From: Desulfobacteraceae bacterium
Lineage (GTDB): Bacteria; Desulfobacterota; Desulfobacteria; Desulfobacterales; UBA2174
Length of the DNA: 40,486 bases
Reading direction: 5' to 3'
Assembly: GCA_028700185.1 (NCBI GenBank)
Contig: JAQVTF010000012.1
Coordinates: 1 to 40,486 of the forward strand
The notes beneath the pieces were generated by a model that was not told the origin of the DNA, ran no database searches, and worked only from the letters and a program-made list of their open reading frames with translations. This document shows positions 26,678 through 35,412 of this stretch, piece by piece. The position numbers and the translations under genes were made by a program. Position 1 is the first letter of the stretch. Every line of letters starts with the position of its first letter.

Positions 26678-27048
26678 CCGTGGCCCGCCAGGCCCTGGGG
26701 CACGGCGGCGAGGAGATGGCCGCCGCTTACCTCCAGGCTGTCGGCTACCGCATCCTGGAGCGCAACTATCGAACCCGCCTGGGAGAAATCGACATCGTGG
26801 CCCGTGACGGCAACACGCTGGTCTTCGTGGAAGTCAAAGCCCGGCGCACTCCGAGCTTCGGCTCCGCCAAGGCCGCGGTCACGGCCGCCAAGCGCCGCCG
26901 TTTGTCCATGCTGGCCTTGCAGTATCTGAAAACCCCTGCCGGCCGCCGCTTTTCACGGGCCCGCTTCGATGTGGTGGCTGTGGATCAACACGCGGCCGAG
27001 GGACGAATCGAACTGGTGCAAAACGCCTTTGAGCTGGCCTATCCATGA
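26674..27048 (+). CDS. yraN: YraN family endonuclease-fold protein (UPF0102)
   Basis: A 124-residue protein with the restriction-endonuclease-like core GEEMAAAYLQAVGYRILERNYRT, GEIDIVARDGNTLVFVEVKAR (the D-ExK catalytic pattern) and the basic segment KRRRL. UPF0102 members are proposed to act in Holliday-junction or DNA processing, but the role is not settled. The GTG start overlaps the rnhB stop (GTGA), which sets the length close to the usual 120 residues and implies coupling. Confidence 0.9.
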   Translation: MTVARQALGHGGEEMAAAYLQAVGYRILERNYRTRLGEIDIVARDGNTLVFVEVKARRTPSFGSAKAAVTAAKRRRLSMLALQYLKTPAGRRFSRARFDVVAVDQHAAEGRIELVQNAFELAYP

Positions 27049-27049
27049 A

Positions 27050-27997
27050 ATGAAAAACCCTCGCCCCCCCGCTGCCGGCGCCCATGAGAAAAGCGCCCGA
27101 GAAGCCATGCCGATCCCGCCGGATGACATCCGCCCGGGAACCCTCTACGTGGTGGCGACCCCCATCGGCCATCCCGACGACATCACCCTACGCGCGCTGA
27201 AGGTGCTGGCCGGGGTCGAGATCATCGCCGCCGAAGATACCCGGGATACCGGCCGACTGCTGCGGCGCCACGGCATCACTGGCCGGCTCGTCGCCTACCA
27301 CGACCACAACGAAACGGCCCGGGCCGACGAGTTAATCCAACGGCTCCACGACGGCGCCTCGGTGGCGGTGGTATCGGACGCCGGCACCCCCACCGTGTCG
27401 GATCCCGGTTACCGCATCGTCACGGCCGCCATCGCGGCCGGGCTCCCCGTGGTGCCGGTGCCCGGGGTATCGGCGGCGGTGGCGGCGTTGAGCGTTTCGG
27501 GCCTGGCCACCGACGCCTTCACCTTCATCGGGTTTGCCCCCCGCCGGACCGCTTCTCGGCAAACCTTGCTGGAACGCCTCTCCAGCCGCAGGGAGACCCT
27601 TGTCTTTTATGAGTCCCCTCGCCGTGTCAGCGGCCTCATCGCCGCGCTCATGGAGGCACTGGGAGACCGGCCGGCGGTGTTGGCCCGCGAGATGACCAAG
27701 CCCTATGAGGAGTTTCTCCGCGGTTCCCTCTCGTCGATCCAGGCCGCGCTGGAACAACGGCCGGCGGTGCGCGGAGAAGTCACCTTGCTGGTGGCCGGCA
27801 GCGACGACACCGAGCCGGCCAACGAAGCCCTCCTGGAAAAATCCCTCGCCGAAGCGCTGCAAAAGCGCCGTGACACCACCAGCGACATCGTGCGGGAAAT
27901 GGCGGTGCGCTTCGGCCTGCCGCGCAAGACGGTATACGCCCTGGCGCTGAAAATTCGTCGGGCGGCCGCCAACGACGAGAACAAGGCCGAAACTTGA
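27050..27997 (+). CDS. rsmI: 16S rRNA 2'-O-ribose C1402 methyltransferase RsmI
   Basis: RsmI methylates the 2'-O of C1402 in the decoding centre with SAM. The 315-residue protein shows GTLYVVATPIGHPDDITLRAL, IIAAEDTRDTGRLLRRHGI, AVVSDAGTPTVSDPGYRIV and VVPVPGVSAAVAAL, all signatures of the family; the usual PIGNLxD reads PIGHPDD here. The C-terminus has a helix-turn-helix-like end (SDIVREMAVRFGLPRKTVYALAL). The ATG at 27050, one base after the yraN stop, is used; an ATG at 27107 (296 residues) begins closer to the conserved core and is about equally likely. Confidence 0.94.
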   Translation: MKNPRPPAAGAHEKSAREAMPIPPDDIRPGTLYVVATPIGHPDDITLRALKVLAGVEIIAAEDTRDTGRLLRRHGITGRLVAYHDHNETARADELIQRLHDGASVAVVSDAGTPTVSDPGYRIVTAAIAAGLPVVPVPGVSAAVAALSVSGLATDAFTFIGFAPRRTASRQTLLERLSSRRETLVFYESPRRVSGLIAALMEALGDRPAVLAREMTKPYEEFLRGSLSSIQAALEQRPAVRGEVTLLVAGSDDTEPANEALLEKSLAEALQKRRDTTSDIVREMAVRFGLPRKTVYALALKIRRAAANDENKAET

Positions 27998-28054
27998 CCG
28001 GCAGAACACTGCCGACATCCTGGCGGCTAAACGCATGGAAAGGAATCGATTTCA

Positions 28055-30214
28055 ATGGACCGACTCGACGCGATCTTCAACCCCACCGCCGTGGCCGTGG
28101 TGGGGGCCTCCACCGTCCCCGGCAAGGTGGGGCACGACATCTTCGTCAACATCCTCAAGGGCGGCTTCACCGGCACCCTCTACCCGGTGAACCCCAAGGC
28201 CAAGAGCGTGGCCAGCGTCCACGCCTATCCCCAGATCGCCGACATTCCCGATACCGTGGATCTGGCGATGCTCATCGTCCCCCCCCCGGCGGCTCTCAAG
28301 TCGGTGGAAGACGCCATCGCCAAGGGAACGCGGGGTATCGTCATCGTCTCGGCCGGCTTCCGGGAAGTGGGGGGCGAAGGCCTTAAAATCGAGAACCGTA
28401 TCAAGGACATGTGCCGCGAGGCGGGGGTGCGCCTGGTGGGCCCCAACTGCCTCGGGGTGATCAACCCCAGCCCCATGGTACGTTTGAACGCCAGTTTTTC
28501 AGCCCGCATGCCCAAGCCGGGCAACATCGCCTTCATCTCTCAGAGCGGGGCCTTGTGCACCGCGGTGCTCGATTTTGCCGCCGACCGGGAGTTCGGTTTT
28601 TCCAAATTCATCTCCATCGGCAACAAGGCCGACGTGGATGAGCTGGATCTGCTGCGCTACTTCCACGCCGACGTGGACACCGAGGTGATCATGCTCTACA
28701 TCGAGGAGCTGCGCCGCAGCGGCGCCGAGTTCATCGATGCCGTCAGGGAAATCACCTCCGGCATTCTGCCCAAGCCGGTGCTGGCCATCAAATCCGGCCG
28801 CACCGGGGCCGGGGCCGCCGCCGCCGCCTCCCACACCGGCTCTCTGGCCGGCAGCGAGTCCCTTTACGACGCCCTCTTCAAGCAGTGCGGCATCATCCGC
28901 GTCGAATCCATCGACGAGCTCTTCGATTTCGGCTCCACCTTCGCTTACAAGAACGAAACCGCCCTGGGCAAACTGCGACGCAAGGTGCCCGACGGCAACC
29001 GGGTGGCCATCGTCACCAACGCCGGCGGCCCGGGCATCGTGGCCACCGACATGACGGTGTCCACCGGACTGCGCCTGGCCGAATTCGGTGAAGAGACCAT
29101 CGCGGCCCTGGCAAGCCACCTGCCGGCGGCGGCCAACCTGAAAAACCCGGTGGACGTCATCGGCGACGCCGCCCAGGACCGCTATGAAAACGCTCTGGCC
29201 GCGGTGATCCGGGACGAGAACGTCGACGGCGCCCTGGTGATTCTCACCCCCCAGTCCATGACCAACGTTCTGGGTACCGCCGAGGCCATCACCCGCATCG
29301 CCAGCCGCAGTCACAAGCCCATCATCTGTTGCTTCATGGGCGTGATCGACGTCTCGCCGGGGGTCAAGTATCTCCAGGAGCACGGCATCCCGGTTTACCG
29401 ATTTCCAGAAAACGCCGCCAAGGCCTTCGGTGCCCTCTACCGTTACAGCCAGTGGCTCAACCGCCAGATCCTGGCGCCCTTCACCCTGGTCCACGACCGG
29501 GAAAAGGCGGCGGGCATCATCGCCGGCTGCCTCCACCGGGGTCAGACTTACCTGGGAGAGTTGGACGGCCTGGCGCTGCTGCAATGCTACGGCTTCCATA
29601 CCCTGCCCACCGAGCTGGCCGTGGATGCCGAGACGGCGGTGACCATCGCCGAAAAGATCGGCTTTCCGGTGGTGATGAAAATCGTCTCGCCCCAGATCGT
29701 CCACAAGAGCGATGCCGGCGGGGTACAGGTGGGCCTGGCGGATCCGGACGCGGTGCGCGTCGCCTTCGACGCCATCGTGGCCAACGCCCGGGCCTTCGAC
29801 CCGGCCGCCGAAATCCAGGGCGTGCTGGTGCAGCAGATGGCCGCTCCCGGGGAAGAGTTGATCCTGGGAGTCAATCGATATCCGGTGTTCGGCCCATTGC
29901 TGATGATCGGCCTGGGCGGGATCTTCGTGGAAATCTTCCAGGACGTGGTCTTCCGCTTGGCCCCGGTGACGCGCAACGCGGCCCGTCGCATGATCCGCAG
30001 CATCCGCGGCATCAAGCTGCTCCAAGGCTTTCGGGGGCGGCCCAAGACGGACATCGAGGCCCTGGAACGACTGATGGTGGGGCTCTCGGACCTGGCGCTG
30101 GACCACCCCCAGATCAAGGAACTGGACATCAACCCGCTGCGGGTTCACCCGGAAGGCCAGGGTCATACCGTGGCCGACTGCCGCATCCTGCTGGCGCCGG
30201 AAAGCGACGCCTGA
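28055..30214 (+). CDS. ADP-forming acetyl/acyl-CoA synthetase, fused subunits
   Basis: This enzyme type converts acyl-CoA, ADP and phosphate to the acid, CoA and ATP, or the reverse, through a phosphohistidine. The 719-residue protein joins alpha and beta parts: CoA-binding Rossmann domain (VAVVGASTVPGKVG, about 10-130), two succinyl-CoA-ligase-like domains (about 145-460) with the active His260 in ASHTGSLAG, and an ATP-grasp domain (about 490-710) with FPVVMKIVSPQIVHKSDAGGV and ELDINPLRV. In sulfate reducers and fermenters such enzymes serve acetate and aromatic or fatty acid metabolism; the substrate is not determined. AAAGGA before the ATG supports the start. It lies 57 bases after rsmI and may be read from the same transcript. 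Confidence 0.9.
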   Translation: MDRLDAIFNPTAVAVVGASTVPGKVGHDIFVNILKGGFTGTLYPVNPKAKSVASVHAYPQIADIPDTVDLAMLIVPPPAALKSVEDAIAKGTRGIVIVSAGFREVGGEGLKIENRIKDMCREAGVRLVGPNCLGVINPSPMVRLNASFSARMPKPGNIAFISQSGALCTAVLDFAADREFGFSKFISIGNKADVDELDLLRYFHADVDTEVIMLYIEELRRSGAEFIDAVREITSGILPKPVLAIKSGRTGAGAAAAASHTGSLAGSESLYDALFKQCGIIRVESIDELFDFGSTFAYKNETALGKLRRKVPDGNRVAIVTNAGGPGIVATDMTVSTGLRLAEFGEETIAALASHLPAAANLKNPVDVIGDAAQDRYENALAAVIRDENVDGALVILTPQSMTNVLGTAEAITRIASRSHKPIICCFMGVIDVSPGVKYLQEHGIPVYRFPENAAKAFGALYRYSQWLNRQILAPFTLVHDREKAAGIIAGCLHRGQTYLGELDGLALLQCYGFHTLPTELAVDAETAVTIAEKIGFPVVMKIVSPQIVHKSDAGGVQVGLADPDAVRVAFDAIVANARAFDPAAEIQGVLVQQMAAPGEELILGVNRYPVFGPLLMIGLGGIFVEIFQDVVFRLAPVTRNAARRMIRSIRGIKLLQGFRGRPKTDIEALERLMVGLSDLALDHPQIKELDINPLRVHPEGQGHTVADCRILLAPESDA

Positions 30215-30258
30215 CCTCCCCTTCAACCTATTCTCGGGGGCCGTGTCCGCGTCGGCCA

Positions 30259-32766
30259 TCAGGCCGCCGTCGGCCCCCGGGCCTCCCCCAGGATGCGCCG
30301 GATGGCCGCCGATAGATCCTGTTTGGAAAATGGCTTCTGGATAAAATTGACCCCCTCGTCCAGCACCCCGTGGTGAGCGATGACGTTGGCCGTGTAACCG
30401 GACATGAACAACACCTTGAGCGCAGGGTAGACGGAACGGATTTCGGCCGCCAGGTCCCGGCCGTTCATCTCCGGCATGACCACATCGGTGAGCAAAAGGT
30501 CGATGCGGCCATTGTAGCGTTCGGCGGCATCGATGGCTTGCCGCGGGGTGCTGGCGCCGATGACGACGAGTCCGAAGGACTTGAGCATTTTCTCGGCGAG
30601 CTGGCGGATGGCCGTTTCATCCTCCACCACCAGGATGGTCCAATCCCGGCTGAAAACCGGTGCCTGATCCTTACGCGGTGATTTCTCTCTGGCCCCCTTC
30701 TCGTGCCACGGCAGATAGATTCTGATGGTGGTCCCTTCTCCAGGCTCGCTGTAGACATTGATAAACCCGTTGTTCTGCTTGACGATGCCGTAGACCGTCG
30801 CCAGTCCCAACCCGGTTCCCTTCTCCTTCGCCTTGGTGGTGAAAAAGGGTTCGAACAGATTGTCCATCGTGTGCTGGTCCATGCCGCAGCCGTCGTCGCT
30901 GATGGCCAGCATCACGAAACGACCGAGGATGAATCCGGCGTGCTCGGCGCAGTAAGCGGCGTCAAAAACAACATTTCCCGTCTCGATGGTGACCTTGCCC
31001 ACCCCGGCGATGGCATCCCGGGCGTTGACCACCAGGTTGGCCAGGATCTGGTCGATTTGCCCCGGATCCATCTTCACCGGTCCCAAGGCGGCGCCCGGCT
31101 TCCAGACCAGATCGATGTCCTCACCGATGAGCCGACGCAGCATGTTGAGCATCCCGGCGACGGTGTCGTTCAGGTCCAGCGCCACCGGCGCGATGGTCTG
31201 CTGGCGGGCGAAGGCCAGAAGCTGCAGGGTGATGGTCGCCGACCGTTGAGCCGCCTTGTGAATCTCGCTGAACTCGTCATAAAAGGCCGTCTGTGGGGTG
31301 AGCCGATCCAGCGCCATCTCCGAGTATCCCAGAATGACGGAGAGCATGTTGTTGAAGTCGTGGGCCACGCCGCCGGCCAGCCGGCCCACCGCCTCCATCT
31401 TCTGGGCCTGGAGCAATTGCGCCTGGAGTCTCTCCTGCTTGGCCTCGGCATCCTTGCGTTCGCTGATGTCGCGCACGAACACCAGCGCCGCTTCCTTGCC
31501 GTCGTAAACGATGGGTTGCCCAACGGTTTCCACCCAGACCGGGGATCCGTCCAGGCGGATGAAGCGCTGCTGAAGGGCCCGCTTCACCGGCTGGCGCTTT
31601 TCGTTGAGTTGGTGGATCCGCTGACGCGCCGCTTGGTGAAAGTCCGGGTGGACGCGATCCATCACCGGTGTGTCGATCAAGGTTGCCGACGACGCAGCGC
31701 CCAAGAGTTGAACGGCGGCGGGGTTCAGGTAGGCGAATCGTCCTTCGTGCTGAATGAAGATGGGATCCGGCGCGCCTTCCACGATGGAGCGGAACCGCTC
31801 CTCGCTGCGTTCCAGGGCCGCCCGGACCTGCACCCGGTCGGTGACATCCTGGATGATGGAGTGGAGCAGTTGCCGCCCCTTGATCACGATGGGGCTGCTG
31901 AAAACTTCCACCTCGCGCACCGATCCATCGGCGCGGCGATGACGGAACCGATAGAAATTGCGGCTCCGCCGCAACACCATCGCCATTTCAGCCCGGATTT
32001 CATCGGGAGACAACGTGTTGATCTGCATGACGGTCATCTGGCGCAGCACGTCACGGGGCCATCCATAAAAATCCGCCGCTGCCGTATTGGCATCCACCAC
32101 GGCCCCGGTGACCGGATCGATGATCATCTTGACGGCACTATGGTCTTCGAAAAGCTTGCGGTAGGTTTCCTCGCTGTCACGCAGGGCTTCGCGGATGCGC
32201 ATCGCCTGCATCTGGTCGGAGAGGATCTTGCCCGCCAGGATGGTGGCCAGGGGGAACAGAAACAATACGGGAAGACCGATGCGGCGAATCACGGCCCTGC
32301 TGGCATCGCCGGGTAGGGTGAACATCAGGGCCACCATCGCCGCGTGCACGGCCAGCCCGAGCACGTAGAGCCGCAGGGCGGAGGGCGGATCGCTGTGGGG
32401 TCGGAAGCGCCGGTTCGCAGCCAGACCGATACCCGCCGAAGAGAGGATGACCAGCACCCCGGTCAAGGTGCCCGGCCCGCCGATGGACAGGCGGCAGGCC
32501 ACCGTCATCAGCACCGCCACCGCCGCGGCCAAGGGGCCGTAGATCAGGGCGCAGAGGCTCACCATCACCGAGCGGCCGTCGAAGATCAACCCCGGTCCCA
32601 GGGTCAGGGGCCGCAGCATCCCTATGACGGCCACGGCACCGAAAAGAAGGCCCTGAAGGAGAACGCCCTCCCGACGGTCATGAGGCCAACGCTGCTCGAT
32701 GAACACCGAGACGACGCTCAGGGCGATGAGGAGGGAAAGGTTGAGCAGCAGGTCAAGGTATACCAT
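30259..32766 (-). CDS. Hybrid histidine kinase with LytS-type membrane sensor, two PAS domains and receiver
   Basis: An 835-residue inner-membrane sensor kinase. The N-terminus is a LytS-type five-TM sensor: [46 protein letters not shown]. Two more membrane segments follow to about residue 190. Then come PAS 1 (about 205-315), PAS 2 (about 325-440), the phosphoacceptor H-box [20 protein letters not shown] (about 470), the HATPase domain with [19 protein letters not shown] and [12 protein letters not shown], and a C-terminal receiver (about 705-825) with VVEDE and the phospho-Asp in [13 protein letters not shown]. The ligand and output are unknown; there is no adjacent response regulator. A palindrome lies upstream at 32791-32812. 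Confidence 0.93.
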   Translation of the reverse strand: MVYLDLLLNLSLLIALSVVSVFIEQRWPHDRREGVLLQGLLFGAVAVIGMLRPLTLGPGLIFDGRSVMVSLCALIYGPLAAAVAVLMTVACRLSIGGPGTLTGVLVILSSAGIGLAANRRFRPHSDPPSALRLYVLGLAVHAAMVALMFTLPGDASRAVIRRIGLPVLFLFPLATILAGKILSDQMQAMRIREALRDSEETYRKLFEDHSAVKMIIDPVTGAVVDANTAAADFYGWPRDVLRQMTVMQINTLSPDEIRAEMAMVLRRSRNFYRFRHRRADGSVREVEVFSSPIVIKGRQLLHSIIQDVTDRVQVRAALERSEERFRSIVEGAPDPIFIQHEGRFAYLNPAAVQLLGAASSATLIDTPVMDRVHPDFHQAARQRIHQLNEKRQPVKRALQQRFIRLDGSPVWVETVGQPIVYDGKEAALVFVRDISERKDAEAKQERLQAQLLQAQKMEAVGRLAGGVAHDFNNMLSVILGYSEMALDRLTPQTAFYDEFSEIHKAAQRSATITLQLLAFARQQTIAPVALDLNDTVAGMLNMLRRLIGEDIDLVWKPGAALGPVKMDPGQIDQILANLVVNARDAIAGVGKVTIETGNVVFDAAYCAEHAGFILGRFVMLAISDDGCGMDQHTMDNLFEPFFTTKAKEKGTGLGLATVYGIVKQNNGFINVYSEPGEGTTIRIYLPWHEKGAREKSPRKDQAPVFSRDWTILVVEDETAIRQLAEKMLKSFGLVVIGASTPRQAIDAAERYNGRIDLLLTDVVMPEMNGRDLAAEIRSVYPALKVLFMSGYTANVIAHHGVLDEGVNFIQKPFSKQDLSAAIRRILGEARGPTAA

Positions 32767-32790
32767 CGGCGCCGCCTTGTTTTACGGTCA

Positions 32791-32812
32791 TATAGGTCTG
32801 ACTCAGCCTATA
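32791..32812. promoter_or_regulatory. Palindrome upstream of the histidine kinase gene
   Basis: TATAGGTCTGA and TCAGCCTATA flank one C, forming ten-base arms that match except for one inserted T. It is centred about 35 bases before the kinase ATG, where an operator could lie. A TTGCCA about 15 bases before a TATAGG on the minus strand hints at a promoter through it. Confidence 0.4.
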
Positions 32813-32903
32813 GAAACCGCACCGTTTTGGCAACACGCGACGGATACCGCGGCCTTTTTTCGACCCCAGGAAATCATGCCAAAACCATCAAAGGCCCCAT
32901 ACC

Positions 32904-32924
32904 CAATGACCATTGACTAATGAC
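32904..32924. repeat. Heptamer repeat CAATGAC, three units
   Basis: CAATGAC, CATTGAC and TAATGAC follow each other without gaps, 22 bases after the end of the DAHP synthase/prephenate dehydratase gene. The same heptamer array recurs at 35559-35593 on the other side of that operon. The rest of 32813-32945 shows no gene. Confidence 0.6.
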
Positions 32925-32945
32925 CAGCCCCCCTGAACCCGACCT

Positions 32946-34820
32946 TCAGTAGCTTCCCAGCAACTTGAGAAAATCGGCCCGCTCGGCCAGAAGCCGGCGC
33001 GCTTCGGCGTGTTCAGCCGCGTCCAGGTCCGCCTCCAGATCGATGTAGAAGAGGTAGCGCCACGGTTCGCCGGGCAGCGGGCGTGATTCGAGCTTGATCA
33101 TGTTGATCCCGCGGTCGGCAAAAATTTGCAGGATCGCCAGCAGGGCCCCGGGCCGGTTGGGCGCGGTGCAGATCAGGGAGGTTTTCTGCGGCGCACACCG
33201 GTTCAGCGGGATTGTGCCGATCACCACGAAACGGGTGTAGTTGCGCGGGTTGGTCTCGATTCCCTCGGCGAGCACCGCCAGTCCGTAGGCTTCGGCGGCC
33301 ACCCGGTTGGCAATGGCGGCGTCGCCGGGTGTCTCGGCGCGGGCGACCCGCTCGGCGGCGCCGGCGGTGTCGCTCACCGCCACCCGTTCCCAGTCGTACT
33401 GTTCCAGATAGTGAAGACACTGACCGAAAACCTGGGGATGGGACAGGACCCGCCGGATGTCGGTGATCCGGGTGCCGGGCCGGGCCACCAGGTCGTGTAC
33501 GATGCGCAGTTTGACTTCGGCGACGATCTTCAGATCGTAGGTCAGCAGATGATCGTAGTTTTGGTGAATACTGCCGCTGAGGCTGTTTTCCACGGGCACG
33601 ATGCCGAAATCGGCCCGGCCGTCGGCCACGGCGTCGAAAACGTCTCTGAAGCTGGGCATGGCCATCGCCTCGGCCTGTTCGCCGAAGTATTGCCGGCAGG
33701 CCTTGTGACTGAAGTTGCCCACCCGTCCCATGAAGGCGGCACAGCGCCCGGGACAACGACGGTCCGAGACGGGCCGCCCCATGACGGCGGCCTTGTCCAG
33801 GTAGGCGAAATCCACCTGCTTGCCCACCACGGGGGCGATGACGTACAGATCGCGCATCAGTTGGGCGAACTGGTCGGGATAGAGACTCTGGGGGCCGTCG
33901 GAGAGGGCATGGTCCGGGTCGTGGTGCACCTCGATCATCAGGCCATCGGCGCCGGCGGCGATGGCGGCTCTGGCCATGGGGGCGACCTTTTCCCGGATGC
34001 CGGTGGCATGGCTTGGATCGATGAGCACCGGCAGATGCGTGAGCTGGCGCAGCACCGGGATGGCGGTGAGGTCCAGGGTGTTGCGGGTGAAAGGCTCGAA
34101 GGTACGGATGCCCCGTTCGCAGAGAATCACCCGGGGGTTGCCCTCGGCGAGAATATACTCGGCACTCATGAGCCATTCCTGGATCGTGGCCGACAGGCCG
34201 CGCTTGAGGAGCACCGGCTTGCCCATGCGACCCACGCACTTGAGCAGTTCGAAGTTTTGCATGTTGCGCGCGCCGATCTGTACCAAATCCACGTACTTCA
34301 TCATCAGATCGGCCTGGCCGGTGGTGGTCATCTCAGCCACCACCGGCATGCCGAAGGTCTCGCGCACCTCGGCCAGGTATTTGAGCCCCTGCTCGCCCAG
34401 GCCCTGGAAAGCATAGGGTGAAGTGCGCGGTTTGAAAGCCCCGCCGCGGAAAATCACGGCCCCGGCCTTTCGCACCGCGGCGGCGATGGTCATCACCTGT
34501 TCCCGGCTTTCCACGGCGCACGGCCCGGCCGTGACCACGAGCCGATCCGCTCCGACGGTCACCTCACCTATCTGAACCCGGGTATCCTTGGGGTGCATGC
34601 GGCGACCGGCAAGCTTGAACGGGGTGTCCACCGGCACCAGGGCCGCGACCCCTTCCAAATTTTTCAAATACGCCGGGTCCACCGATTCCCCGCCCAGGAT
34701 GCCGATGCACGGCGCGCCCTGGTCGCTGAGGTCCCGGCAGTCGTAGCGGTTGCGGCGCAGGGTCTGGAGCATACCGGCCCTGGCCTCCACGGACAAATCG
34801 GGGACAAGTTCCAAAATCAT
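32946..34820 (-). CDS. Fused DAHP synthase / prephenate dehydratase with ACT domain
   Basis: A 624-residue fusion of the entry enzyme of the shikimate pathway and the enzyme turning prephenate into phenylpyruvate. Residues about 1-70 form a ferredoxin-like regulatory domain. Residues about 80-335 are a type I-beta DAHP synthase barrel with AGPCAVESREQV, FRGGAFKPRTSPYAFQG, KRGLSAT, ILCERGIRTFE and DPSHATG. Residues about 360-535 are prephenate dehydratase with FMGRVGNFSHKAC, VPVENSLSGSI and the catalytic NYTRFVVIG. Residues about 545-620 are an ACT domain with APNRPGALLAIL and KLESRP, the phenylalanine-feedback site. Chorismate mutase is absent and must be elsewhere. AAGGG before the ATG at 34820 decides the start. 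Expression is controlled by the attenuator at 34880-35065. Confidence 0.93.
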   Translation of the reverse strand: MILELVPDLSVEARAGMLQTLRRNRYDCRDLSDQGAPCIGILGGESVDPAYLKNLEGVAALVPVDTPFKLAGRRMHPKDTRVQIGEVTVGADRLVVTAGPCAVESREQVMTIAAAVRKAGAVIFRGGAFKPRTSPYAFQGLGEQGLKYLAEVRETFGMPVVAEMTTTGQADLMMKYVDLVQIGARNMQNFELLKCVGRMGKPVLLKRGLSATIQEWLMSAEYILAEGNPRVILCERGIRTFEPFTRNTLDLTAIPVLRQLTHLPVLIDPSHATGIREKVAPMARAAIAAGADGLMIEVHHDPDHALSDGPQSLYPDQFAQLMRDLYVIAPVVGKQVDFAYLDKAAVMGRPVSDRRCPGRCAAFMGRVGNFSHKACRQYFGEQAEAMAMPSFRDVFDAVADGRADFGIVPVENSLSGSIHQNYDHLLTYDLKIVAEVKLRIVHDLVARPGTRITDIRRVLSHPQVFGQCLHYLEQYDWERVAVSDTAGAAERVARAETPGDAAIANRVAAEAYGLAVLAEGIETNPRNYTRFVVIGTIPLNRCAPQKTSLICTAPNRPGALLAILQIFADRGINMIKLESRPLPGEPWRYLFYIDLEADLDAAEHAEARRLLAERADFLKLLGSY

Positions 34821-34879
34821 TTTTCCCTTTTCCTTTTCCATGCAACGGTGAGCGGGTTTTCCGCGATGAGGCGCCGCGC

Positions 34880-34914
34880 AAAAAAAACCCCGGAAGAAAC
34901 AGGTCCTTCCGAGG
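34880..34914 (-). terminator. Second terminator (T2) in the phenylalanine leader
   Basis: CCUCGGAAG (34914-34906) pairs with CUUCCGGGG (34896-34888) in nine pairs including one G-U, followed by eight U residues. It ends 60 bases before the structural gene's ATG, so the gene cannot be read unless it is bypassed. Confidence 0.85.
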
Positions 34915-34923
34915 TCCAAAAAT

Positions 34924-34960
34924 AAAAAACCCCGGATGGACCGATTCAGTCCATCCGGGG
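34924..34960 (-). terminator. First terminator (T1) in the phenylalanine leader
   Basis: CCCCGGATGGAC (34960-34949) and GTCCATCCGGGG (34941-34930) form a perfect 12-base-pair stem with a seven-base loop, followed by six U residues. It lies 22 bases after the leader-peptide stop. Confidence 0.93.
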
Positions 34961-34981
34961 TGCAATCAGGCGGTCGCCGGG

Positions 34982-35065
34982 CTACACGTCCGGATGGACG
35001 CTTCTAAAACCAAAAAAGAAGCGTCCGTCGAAAAAGCAGCGATGCGGCGAGCGAAGGGGGTTCAT
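34982..35065 (-). CDS. Phenylalanine leader peptide (27 residues, six Phe)
   Basis: A short gene read leftward, with Phe at positions 11, 12, 16, 17, 18 and 20 (residues CFFDGRFFFGF). Six Phe among 27 residues, placed just before alternative RNA hairpins and a terminator, is the hallmark of a transcription attenuator like pheL of enteric bacteria. A GAGG eight bases before the ATG supports translation. Its function is to report Phe-tRNA charging through ribosome stalling, not as a peptide. The downstream gene encodes the DAHP synthase/prephenate dehydratase fusion, which fits the amino acid sensed. Confidence 0.92.
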   Translation of the reverse strand: MNPLRSPHRCFFDGRFFFGFRSVHPDV

Positions 35066-35084
35066 GTTTTTATCCTCGTGAAGG

Positions 35085-35114
35085 GCTGTAGCCTGAATCG
35101 CAATCCCTTGTCAA
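35085..35114 (-). promoter_or_regulatory. Predicted promoter of the phenylalanine operon
   Basis: A perfect TTGACA (35114-35109, minus strand) is followed after 18 bases by TACAGC (35090-35085), a weak -10. Initiation near 35078-35080 would leave a very short 5' end before the leader peptide's ribosome site at 35077-35074, so the exact start needs mapping. Confidence 0.45.
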
Positions 35115-35307
35115 GCCGACTTTTGCCCCGCGTCTTTCACGGGCGCCCCGGAACCTGAGACCTTGAACCCATTGGGAAGGGTTCCGGCGTCCGGTTTCAG
35201 GGATCAGCGCTGCGCCGGTCGCCGTGGCGTCCGGTCTGGTCAAAAAGATGACGCCGGCTTTGGAACATTCCGGATGGGCTTCCGCCGTCTCGTTCCGATG
35301 AACATGG

Positions 35308-35328
35308 ATTCCGGATCGAGTCCGGAAT
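35308..35328. repeat. REP-like palindrome
   Basis: ATTCCGGA (35308-35315) and TCCGGAAT (35321-35328) flank TCGAG, set in the GGATTCCGG...CCGGAATGACG context typical of dispersed proteobacterial intergenic palindromes. It sits in a gene-poor stretch, 35115-35624, which otherwise holds only a second palindrome and a heptamer array. Confidence 0.55.
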
Positions 35329-35390
35329 GACGGAATGGGGCCGTACCGTGGATCGCGCCGCATGCATCCGGCATTCTTCAGCAGCTCGTC

Positions 35391-35412
35391 ACCCCGAGCC
35401 CCGACCCGGGGT
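35391..35412. repeat. Second REP-like palindrome
   Basis: ACCCCG (35391-35396) and CGGGGT (35407-35412), preceded by CGTC and followed by CCATG, resemble the CGTCACCCC...GGGGTCCATG form of the same kind of intergenic palindrome, in opposite orientation to the one at 35308. Confidence 0.45.

Larger units (their letters stand above)
34880..35026 (-). promoter_or_regulatory. Phenylalanine attenuator with two relayed terminators
   Basis: In transcript order, segment 1 (35026-35017, GGACGCTTCT, across the second Phe codon group) pairs with 35005-34996. Segment 2 (34999-34990, GTCCATCCGG) pairs perfectly with segment 3 (34958-34949). Segment 3 extended (34960-34949) pairs with segment 4 (34941-34930) as terminator 1. 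Segment 4 (34942-34930) can instead pair with segment 5 (34914-34902) at 12 of 13 positions. Segment 5 pairs with segment 6 (34896-34888) as terminator 2. Stalling at Phe codons should give 2:3 plus 4:5 and let transcription through; a completed peptide, whose stop lies at 34984-34982, should cover segment 2 and give 3:4 plus 5:6. Confidence 0.85.

Noticed and set aside
28499-30259. 586-codon leftward open frame opposite the acyl-CoA synthetase
   Set aside because: Same mirror effect; the opposite strand encodes a complete, motif-bearing enzyme.
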